From: a virus
Length of the DNA: 26,103 bases
Strand: one strand, 5' to 3'
IMG/VR virus record: IMGVR_UViG_3300030098_004349
Location: 1-26,103 of that record
Shown here: positions 5,804 to 17,800 of the stretch, piece by piece
Position numbering within the stretch: position 1 is the first letter of the stretch
How the letters are laid out: the number at the start of each line of letters is the position of its first letter
Position numbers and translations under genes: made by a program
The notes under the pieces: generated by a model
What the model was told of the DNA's origin: nothing
Databases searched by the model: none
Seen by the model: only the letters and a program-made list of their open reading frames with translations

Positions 5804-8800
5804 ATGACAACTAAAAAAGTACAAATATCTGATATATTAGCTAGTCTATTACCTGATTTTATTGAGTCTGATAATCCAAAATTCAAAGAATTTTTGGAGC
5901 AATATTATGTTTCGGAAGAACATACCTATGGAACAACTTATCTTGCTGATAATTTAAATGAATTTAAAAATATATCCAATTTAGTTGATGTTTCTTTGGC
6001 AGAAGAGCAAACTTTACCACCTCCAAATGCTCTTTTACCTACAAAACCCATAATATTAGCGATTAATACATTAGCATTTGACTCTAAAATATATCTAGCT
6101 CATAGTGATACTACTGTAACTCCAGCAAAAACACTAACAATTCCTATAGAAGGTCTTCCTGATACTTATGGACTTATTAAAATTGATAATGAAATTATTA
6201 CTTATACGAATAAATCATTTGATGAAAGTACTGGATTAACTGAATTGAGTGGATGTGTTCGTGGTTTTAGTGGTATTTCTGAAATTAATAATACAAGTAA
6301 TCCAGAATTTTTGACATTTGTAGATACGAATGGAAATTCGCATGAAGCAGGGACAATTGTTGCCAATTTAAACTTTATATTTTTAAATAAGTTTTACGAA
6401 AAACATAAGCAACAATTCTTACCAGGACTAGAAAAAAGAACATTTAAGCAAGGTCTTTCTGCTGAAAATATACTTTCAAGAGCAAAAGATTTCTATAGTT
6501 CAAAAGGAACAGATGTTTCATTAAGAATTCTCTTTCAAGTACTTTTTGGTGAAGAAGTATTTGTAGTAAAACCTTTTGATGAGACACTTATCCCATCTGA
6601 AGCAAAATGGAGTGTTACCGATGATATGATTGTGGAAGCCATACAAGGTGATCCATTAAATTTAATTGGTACAAAACTATATCAAGGTGATGAGACTGCA
6701 CCTACAGCATCAGGTGCTGCAGAGAATGTTCAACAAGTATTTTTAGGAGATAAACAATATTATAAAATTTCCTTTGTTAAAGGTTCTGTTATTAATGAAA
6801 ATGAACCAGGAATGCCTCCTGAGTTTGTTATTAACAGCAAAACACAAATTTTAGAGAGAATAAAAGATAAAAGTGTTGTAACTGTTGATTCTACTGTTGG
6901 ATTTCCAGAAAAAGATGGTTTTTTCTATTACTTAGATCCATTTACTGACTATAAGACATATTCTACAGTATCTTATGGATCAAAATCATACAATCAGTTC
7001 TTTGATTGTGTTGGTATTGGTAGTTTACCTTTAGTAGATGGTGATAAGTCTGCATTAGATCGTGAAATTCCTATACTTAGTGGTAATTTCCTTTATGGGT
7101 ATGAAGATAATGACCTTACCAAAATATGTGAAATGCGAATTGTTGGGTCTGTCTCAGGTGTCTCAGCAAATGTTAGTAGTACAAAGTACTTTGGTGTAAA
7201 TGATACAATTAGAGTTAAGCATTTGGGTGAAAAGACTGACTTAGATGATCCAAAATTCAATAAGTGGTTTTATAATAATATTTCCGAAATAGACATATCA
7301 GATTTACCTAAGGCTGATCCAAATGATACTACATCTGATACTATTGTAACTCCAGTAAATCATTTTTTATATGTTGATGATTATATTGATGTTTATAATG
7401 CCGAGACTGGAAATAGAGTTAAGGAAAATTTAAAAGTAGAAAGTATTTTTAATAATAAACGATTTAAAATTTCAGAGAGTTTGAATGTTGGTTTTAATTA
7501 TAAGTTTAGAAAAAGATTGAATTATGTTTCTACTGGTTTTGGTATAACATCTTTACTTGGTAATATTCAAAATACTTTTGTTGATTCTGATGATAATACA
7601 TACTTAACTTTTTCTGGTTATCCAGGATTTGATACAGATACTTCTAATGGAGAAAAATCATTCCAATCGGTTGGTGTATCTACACAAAATTCACAAATAA
7701 CAATTATTAATCATCAATTTGTTAATGGTGAAAAGGTTTATTACAAATCATCTGGTGGAGAAACTGGGATTAATGTGTATACTTCATCAGATAGGATGAA
7801 TCAACTTGGATATGGTAGTACATTTGGTAATGGATTTTATTATGTTAATAAAGTCAATGATAATACAATAAGGTTATGTGTTGGTCAAAATAGAGTAGTT
7901 GGTGAAGATTTTGAATTAATTAAATATACTGGAATTTCTACAACTTCTATTCATACATTAACTCCTGCAAAAATATATGAAGCTGGAGGATTAAAAGATC
8001 AGAAAAACTTCAAACGTATATTAAAAAATCCAAAAGTATCTGAAGATAGTTCAAATATTATTGGTCCTATTGGAGTTTCATTGAATGGAGTTGAATTGCA
8101 TTCTCCAGTAAGTGAAGATTCTATTTTTTATGGTCCAATACAATCTATTGATGTTTTGGATAGAGGAGAAGATTATGATATAAACAATCCACCAAGTATT
8201 TCTATTACTGATTCTATTGGTAGTGATGCTAAGTTATATCCTTCATTTTCTGGTAAAATATCAAAAATAAATCTTTTAACACGAGGATTTGATTATATTA
8301 ATCCTCCCTCAGTGACAATTAGTGGAGGAAATGGATCTGGAACAGTATGTAAGGCAAAAATGAGGGCATATATTCATTCTGTTGATGTTGCCGATTCGTA
8401 TATTTCTATAGGATCTTCAAATATTACACTTCCAACTGATAGTGAAGGAACACAATTAGAGCATAAGTTCTTAGATGGAGAAGAAGTAGTATACACTACT
8501 GCAGGTAATCCAATTGGTATTACTAGCACAAATGTTGGATTTGCTACTAATAGACTAATATCAAGTGGTAATTATTTTATTGCTAAAATTGATAATAAAA
8601 CTTTCCGCTTAGCCACTACTAAAAATAGAGCACTCAATAAGACGAAATTAATTGAATTTAATGCACTAGGAACCAAAGGTCATAATTTTAGATCCAGAAA
8701 ACAAAGAAAAATAATTGATGAAATTGCAGTTATTGATTCGGGATCTGAATATATTAATAGAAATGTTGTTGTAGATTCTCAGATTTATCCACCAACAGAT

Positions 8801-11800
8801 AAAAAGAATTTATTTAATACTTTTAGTGGTGTTAATACTGAAAAACCAGATTCAATTTATGCAAGAAATCATGGATTTAAATCTGGAGAAGTTGTAGAAT
8901 ATTCAACCACTGGTACACCAATTTCTGGTTTAGAACCTTATAGAGAGTATTATGTAATAAAAGAAGATGATAATTCGTTTAAATTAGCAGATGCATCAAT
9001 TATTGATGGTGTATATGATGAACACAAATTAAAGTTATCGACTGGTGAATTTGGACGTAATATTACCAAATATAATGATAGTCCAGAATTAGTAGTTAAT
9101 GGTGAGTTTTCTAGTAATACTGGATGGACTTTAGGAACTGGTTGGTCTATTTCAGGTGGTAAAGCCACTCATACTGGTAATCCTAATGGATATCTTACTA
9201 GCACACCTTCAACCCCCTTTATAGAAGGTAGATGGTATGTATTAACTGCTGATGTAAGTGCTGGTGTAGCTTTCCCATACCAATCTGGATTTGGTATTGT
9301 TAATCATCATGAATTTGGGGTTGAACAAGGTACTGGTTCTACATTAGTTGATGTTTATACTGAACGGGTAGGAGACAAATTAATTGCTTTGTGGAAACAA
9401 AGTAGTGTTAATCTTAATAGTGTAAATCTATATTCTTCTGGTGGTAACAATAATCCTACTATTGATAATGTATCAATTAAAGAAGTAACAACATTTACAA
9501 GAACAGCAACTAATTATGATAGGAATATATTTGTAGATCTTGCAAGTACTGGTAGTGGTACTCATACATTCAAATATCCAGATATTAAAGTCAATATTGA
9601 TGGCGTAGTGTCTGCTGGTACTACAAGTATTATTTCATCATATTATACTGCTACTGCAACTCCCGAAATACGTGGAAGTATTGAGAATGTTTATGTTGGA
9701 ACTGGTGGTACTGCATATGGTGCAGAAAATACTATAAACTATCCAAGACAACCACATATAGAATTATTAACTGGAGAAGGTGCTGCTTTAGTGCCAATCA
9801 TTGAAGCAGGTGCAATTATTGATGTGATGATATTAACTCAAGGAAAAAATTATACAAGTGCTCCTGAGTTACAAGTTGTCGGAACTGGAACAACTCAAGG
9901 TTTTGCTAGATTGAAAGCTAATGTTTCTGGTGGAAAATTAGTTTCTGTTGATATTCTTAGTGGTGGTAAAAATTATGTTAGAAACCAAACAGATATTGTA
10001 GTTATTCCTAGTGGAAAGGGAGCAAGATTTAATGCTGAAATTTATGAGTGGAAATTTAATGCAGTAAAATACTACGATAAGTATCTTTCTAATAGTAGTA
10101 ATGATGCAATGGTTCAGGTTACATCACCTCAATTATTCAAAGGTGTTAAACCATGTTCATTCTATCCAAGTCCAAAATACCGTAATCTTATAGGAGATAA
10201 TATAGGAGATGCACCAAGTTATCCAGAAGAGTATGATTCTCATGGTAAAGTAATTGGATGGGCATATGATGGAAATCCAATTTTTGGTACTATAGGTGAA
10301 AGAGCAGGTATTGGTGTCACATGGATGCAATCCAGTTATTCTATTGATCTTGTTACTGCTGCTGGATTAAGACCATCTCTTTCAGTATGGAGTTCTGGCC
10401 ATTTTGTTCAGGATTATAATTATGACCAAAGTGGTGATCTTGATGAATTTAATGGTAAATTTATACAACCAGGAGAATCTAGTGATTTCCCAGAAGGAAC
10501 TTATGCATATTTTTCAACTATAGATTCTACAACTAAAAAACCATCTTTCCCATACATTACATCAAAGCATCATAATCACACCGATGAATTTAATTATGAT
10601 GGAGTTAGAGATCAGGGTGATGCTTATATTAATACTGGAGAATATAAGAGAAATGTGACCCATTTGGGAATGAATCAGAATTTTATAGAATATCCATTTC
10701 TCAAAGAATCATTAAAATCCAAAGTAGAATTAAAAGTAGATTCAACATCAAGATCAAATGTAACAAGTATAGATGTTACTGAATCGGGATCTGGATATAA
10801 TGTTGGTAATTTAGTTAAATTTAATGATGGTAGAATAAATGCAGAAGTTGATGAAGTTTTAGGTACATCTGTTGTTTCTATAGCAACAACAGAAACTATT
10901 TTTGATGATATTAATTTTTCATATTATGATGGAAAAATTACTGGTGTAACGACTATTCCGCATGGAATAAATGATGGGGAAACTGTTGAAATTTCTGGAA
11001 TATCTTCTTCACTTTATAAGAATATTGAAGGATTTAGAAAGGTTGGTATTGCTACAGTAAACACCACTGTGTCTGTTGCTATTGGAAATACTACATTAGA
11101 TACTAATATTTCTTTAAATGGATCTACTCTTAGCGAAAAATTCCAGATAGATGATGAAATACAGATCAATGCTGAGAAAATGCTTATTATTGGTGTTGAT
11201 AATGTTAATAACAAATATAGAGTTCGTAGAGGATATAAGGGTACTACACCTGCAGCACATTCAGTAGATAGTGTAACTAATAAGTTATTAACTAGATTTA
11301 CCTTTGATGTAGATGGAAAATTTGAGAATAGAAATATTGAATTTTCAAAAGTTAATTATTTTGTAGGTGAATCTTCTGTTGGAATTGGTAGTGCTTATAG
11401 TAGTGTAGTTGTTGGTACTGTTGGTAGTAGCAATCTTAACAAGTCAATTCCACCAAGAGCGATTTATTTACCAGGACATCAATTTAGTACTGGTGATAAA
11501 GTTACTTTAACTGGATATGGATCTACTATTTGGGCATCATCTAATGTTGGATTGGGTAATACATTTAGACTTGCTGATATGTCCAATTTGTATACTGTTA
11601 AACTCACTGATGAGTATATTGGAATAGCAACGGTAAGAAATTATATTGGACTATCTACTGCACATGTATACTTCACTGGAATTGATACTTATTGGGGTGA
11701 TAGTCAAAAAATAGAGACTGTTACAGATAACGTAACTGGAAAATTAGTTAAAGTCAATACTACTGTTACTGTTGCAGCTGCAACAACTACAGGTTCTCAA

Positions 11801-14800
11801 CATTCATTGGTTGTTGGTGATGATGTCAGACTTAACGTTATTCCAAGTCGTACACAAAATATCTCTTTTGCTTATAATAGTACAATTAAGAAACTCATAG
11901 TAAATCCTGTTTCTATAGCATCTACTATAACTAGTGTTTCTGATGCAATTACTTATGGATCAAATGGAATATCCATTGCACAAGATGCATTTATTATCCC
12001 AAATCATGACTTTGAAACTGGTGATGTTGTAGTTTATACTGGTTCAAGTGCTGTAGCACCTTTAGTTAATAATAGAAACTACTATGTTATAAAAGAATCA
12101 GAAGATACTATCAAATTAGCTAATAATTCATATGACATTAGTATATTCCCTTACAATAGTATCAAAATAACAAGTGTTGGTTCAGGATCTCATCAAATTG
12201 CTAAAATAAATCCTCAACTGGTATTTTATTCTGGAAATAATGTATCAATTGCTACTTCTGATTCTAGTTTGAGTGGATATGATATTAATTTTTACAGTGA
12301 TTCCAATTTTATAACAAAAGTCAATTCTCCGAATATTACAAAAGTGGGAGTATTTGGTAATGAAGATCCAAATACAAAGATTAATATTTCAGTAGGAAGT
12401 TCCTTTACTGATTGTTTCTATAGAATTGAAGGACAGGGAAGTAATTATATGAATACTTATCCAAATTCTGTGGATACTAGTGTTACAAATTACTCAAATA
12501 TTAATGTAACAACTTCTAAATTTAATGATAATTATAAAATCACTGGAATTGGTGACACTACTTTTAGTTTCACTCTAGTTGGTGCAGCAGAAACTACTTT
12601 ATATTCAAATACTGGATTTAGTAGTGCATTCTATAGTACAAATTCTAAAGTTGTAAAAGGTGGGGTTTATTCTGTAAAACTTATAAGTTCTCCAGATAAT
12701 TTAACTGAATTACCTATTCTCACCTCAGTTGGTTCTACAACTGGAAAGGGAGTTGTATTTGATGTTAAAGGTGATGATATTGGAAGAATTCAATCAGTTA
12801 CTGTTCCTTATCAGGGATTGGAATTCCCAACAGATAACACATTAAGACCAAAAGCAGATAGTAATGTAATATTCAATTTAAGAAACACTTTAACATTATC
12901 TAAAATTGGTATCGCTACTGGTGGTCAGAATTATGCTAATGGCCCAGAAATTCTAGCAATCAACAAACCAATAATATCTGGAAGAACTAATCTCAAAGGT
13001 GGATCAGTTGATAGTGTTGATATTTTGGCAAATGATAGTAATTTGAATGATACTTTAGAAATTATTTCTACAAATAATACTAATGGAGTTGGTATAGTTA
13101 ATGCTATTTCTGAATTTAATATTCAGAGGCAACAACAAGAAAATAAGATTTTTATAAAGGTACCTGCTAATTATACTGGATTTACTACTGCTACATTCCC
13201 ATTCCAAGTTGGTGAAAGTGTATATGTTGAGAATGTGGATATTGTTGGTGGAGCAAGTTCAACTGCTAGTGGATACAATTCAGATGGATATGACTATAAG
13301 ACGTTTAAGGTTACTGCTGTTGATATAGTAAGTGATCAAGAAAGTGTTAGTTACTCTATTCAAGGAATAGGAAATACTGGTGGTACTTATGATGATACAA
13401 ATAATTTTGGTAGAATAATACGAGAAACAGATTTAGCTAAGTTTTCACCAGAATTTAAAAAAGTAGAATTTTTTGAAGGTGAATTAGTAAAGTCTTCTAG
13501 TGGTGCTACTGGTAATGTTAGTGTTGGTGGTTGGAATCCAACTACTGATGTATTGAAGTTATATAATATCCAAGGTAACTTTAAGAAAGATGATATTATT
13601 ACTGGTACTATTAGCAATAGTAAATCAACTGTAAATTCATTATTTGTTTCTGATTTTGATTTAAAAGTTGATAGTGTTGTAGAATCTATCAATGATTGGA
13701 GAAATGATACTGGTAAATTAAATTTAGATAACCAAAGAGTTCATGATAATGATTACTATCAAAGATTCTCTTATGCAATTAAGGGTGATGTTCCTTATGA
13801 TCAATGGAAAGATCCAGTAAGCAGTTTAACACATATTGCTGGATTTAAGAGTTTTGCTAATTTGGGAATAACTTCTTCAGTTTCAGCAGGTTTACAAGAT
13901 GATGGTGAACTTGAAGTGAGAATAGATCTTTCAAGTGAATCTTCACTTTGGGAATATCCTTGGTTTGATTATGTAACTGAAGAAACAAATAGTAATAAAT
14001 TCTCTAAAATTATTAAATTTAATAATAGAGTAATCACAGATTATAATGAATCTGTTACCAATAAAGTACTTTTGATTAATGATATAAGTCCAGAATTTAC
14101 TGGAAAATCAAGTACATTTACTGGAGAGCATAGATTTGTTGGGGCTGCAGTTGATGGTATTAAAATGGGTGTCGGTGGCACTATGGGTAATCTGACTGCA
14201 ACAAATGGAACAATATACAATCCAACTGTTGGAATATTGACTGTTACTACTACAAATAACCACAATCTTTCTAATGGAGATAAGATCTTCTTTGATGATT
14301 ATAGTGTTACATTCAAATGTTCACAAGATAATTATACAACTGAACATCCATATCCTCGTCCAACTGATCCAGCATCTACTTCTAATACTAAACTCAATAG
14401 TGGATTATTAGAGGTTTCAAATGTAACTGCAAATACTTTTAGTGTTACCGTTAATACTCCAATAACTGGTGGTAAAATTGTTGGATTAAGTACTTTCCCA
14501 CTCAATACCAATATCAGTGGTACTAATTATAGTTTATTACACCATTCATTTAATCCATCATCATCTACAAATGTTGCTGATATAACAAAACATTCTTTCA
14601 ATATTCCAAATCATTACTTTAATAGTGGTGAAGTAATACACTATTCTCCAAAAACTACTGGTAATTCCATTGGTATTGTAACAACAACTGTTGCTGGTAT
14701 TGGTGCTACTGATAAATTACCACCAACATTATATGCGATAAGAGATGATAATGATAACTTTAGGGTAGCAGTATCAAAAGCAGATGCTGTTGATACTAAT

Positions 14801-17800
14801 GGAATTGGTGTTACTTTTGTTACTTCTAGTGGTTCTGTACCAGCATATGGTGGAGATGGACATACATTCAGTGTTCCCCCAACTAGTGCAACAACAAGAA
14901 GTATGATTTTAGTTGATAATATAATGCAGAGTCCATTAGCAAGACGGCCTATAGCACTTTCATTATCTGCTCCTATTGGTGTTTCAACTGATCTTGTTTA
15001 TGTTGCTGATACAACTAAATTGGAAGGAAAATCATTTGTACAGATTAATAATGAAATTATAAAAATAAACACGGTTGGTATTGGGTCTACAACAACGTTG
15101 GAAGTAACTAGAGGTGTATTGGGTACTCAGGCAGGTGTACACACCATTGGAGCAGGAATAACTGCCTTATCTGGTGATTATAGAATTGATAAGGGTACAA
15201 TACATTTCACTACTCCTCCATATGGAAAGTCTGGAATAACCAGTACAAGTTCTTCTTTCCGAGGAAGAATATTCTATAGATTAGATTATACTGACAATTA
15301 CATTGTTGATGATATATCTGATACTTTTACTGGAAGTGCAAAACAATTTACACTAAAAAGTAATGGAACAAATCTTCCTGTAGGTGTTGGATCTTTCTTC
15401 GGAATGATTCTTGTTAATAATATCTTCCAAAGACCTTGGTATGCTGATCTTGGAAATGCTAGTGATAATGATTATACAGTTGGAACTGGTTTAACAGTTA
15501 CTTTCACTGGATCTGGATCAAATGGAGATTTACCAAGAGGTGGAATTATTAATGAGTTTTCAGTAGGAATTGGTAGTGGTTATCAAATCCCAACTAGGGC
15601 TTTGGCAACTCCTGTTGTTTCTGCTGCTGGAACTATTGCTTCTGTTGCAATTAATACTGCTGGTCAGGGTTATATTGCTTCTCCAAGAGTTTCTATTGGA
15701 GTGACATATGCTCATTATGTTCATCAATTTGAAAGTGCTGCAAATAATGCAGTTAATGTTACTGGTGGATCACAATTAACTCCAACCTATGCTGAATATG
15801 ATTCTGCAACTGGTAATTTAACATTAATAATTCCTAATCATGGATTGACAAATGCTAATACAATTACACTTGATAATTATTCATTGAAATTTAAGTGTTC
15901 TAGAGATGCATTTGCTAGTGCTAAGTCATATCCAAGACCTACTGATCCTGCATCAACATCAAATGGTGAATTAAACACTGGTGTTCTTCCAATTATTAAC
16001 TATTCAACTAATGCAATTACAGTTTTTGTTGGAAAAGGAGCAGGAACTGGAGCAGCATTTAGTGCAACTGTTAGTGGAGGTATTGTAACTGGTATCACTG
16101 TTACTAATCCAGGTAGTGGTTATACAACTTCAGATATGCCTATGCTTACGGTTGATGAACCTGCACCATATAATAATCTCCCATTAACAGGTGGAAGTGG
16201 ATCAAATGCAACAATGGATGTTGTAGTTGGTACTGGTGGTAGTGTTTTATCCTTTGCTATTAATAATCGTGGAATTGGTTACGAAGTTGGAGAGAATCTC
16301 GAATTGTATGGATTACCAGTACAAGCAGGAATTGGAACAAGTGCATTTAATATAACAATTGAAAATGAATATAAAGATAAATTTGCTTCTTGGAACTTTG
16401 GTAAGTTCTTAGAAATGGATGATTTCAGTCCATTGTTTAATGGATTTAAGAAAACTTTCTTGATAACTAGAACAACTGCATCTAAAGAATACTATAGTAT
16501 TGATAAGAAAGCAGGTTCTGGAATAGTTCTAGCAAATAATCTTCTCATATTCTTGAATGATGTTTTACAGATGCCAGGAGAAGATTATTCCTTCGATAAG
16601 GGTACTAAGATAACATTCAAAGAAGCACCTCCAAAGGGAAGTAAATTCAAATTCTATCTTTATACTGGATCTGATCAAGATGTGAATGAGGTTGATGTAG
16701 AAGAAACTGTTAAAGTTGGTGATTTACTTCAAATTAGAGCTGGTATTAATACTCTTAGTACTGATCCTCATGGTCGTGTAGAAAATAGGAATCTCAATTT
16801 CCCTCCTTCACAGGATCGTAGAACTATTCATGAATTAACTGCTTCTGATCTTGTTAATACTAATACTTATTTTGGACAAGGTATTCTTCCCAATTCTGAT
16901 TTCAGTAGACCAGTTGTTTGGACAAAGCAAAGAGAGGATAAGATTATTGATAGTCTATACATTTCTAAAGAAAGAGATTATTTGGAACCACAAATTTATC
17001 CAGCTACAAAAGTTATAAAGAGTTTCTCAGGATCAGATACTAAGATATATGTTGAAGATACCTATGCATTCCACCATATTGATGCTTCTGTTGGTAGTGT
17101 ATTGAATGATGTAAGAATTTCTGGATTGGCAACAGCAGCAACGGAATCTTGGACAGGAAGATCATCATACTCACTTGCAGATTCTTCAACTCTTAAGTAT
17201 GCAATTGAAGTGGGAAGAACTGTGAATGATGTTGATACTTCACCAAGACCACAATCCGAAGTACTTCAGAATTGTACATATGCTGGTGATTTTGGAGATA
17301 TTCTTGGTATCACAACACATACTAGTGGAGTTGGTACTGCTACACCTTCCATTAAGTTTATAATTAAACCAGATGCATCAATTTACGATACTAGTCCAAA
17401 CTCTCAACAAAGATCTAAGTCTGGAATTACTACTGGTGATTACTTTGTTGTTAGAAATACTGTAGTGGGAAATGTTGGAGGTGGAACTACATCATTAAAT
17501 ACAGGTGTGAATGATATAGTATCCATTGGTAAGAGTTTCATTGATAATGTTTATTATGCTAATACTTGGGAGAATTATCCTTCCATAACTGGTTCTATAA
17601 TGGTTACATGTAATGTAAATTCCGTATCTGGAATTGTTACTGGTGGTCTGAAGACTGGAGTGGGTAATACCATTTTTGTAGTACCAAATCTTGGTACATA
17701 TAGTTGGGGAACAATAAATGTTGCTACTAGACCAACTAATGGTAAGTCATTTGAAGTGAATCAAGTTGGACTTGCAACAGATACTGTTGAAGCATCCAGA

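Noticed and set aside
8950-14265. Reverse-strand frames at 8950-9168, 11014-11214, 13387-13692 and 14041-14265
   Set aside because: All lie inside the 4011-aa gene, have no ribosome-binding sites or recognisable domains, and show shadow composition.
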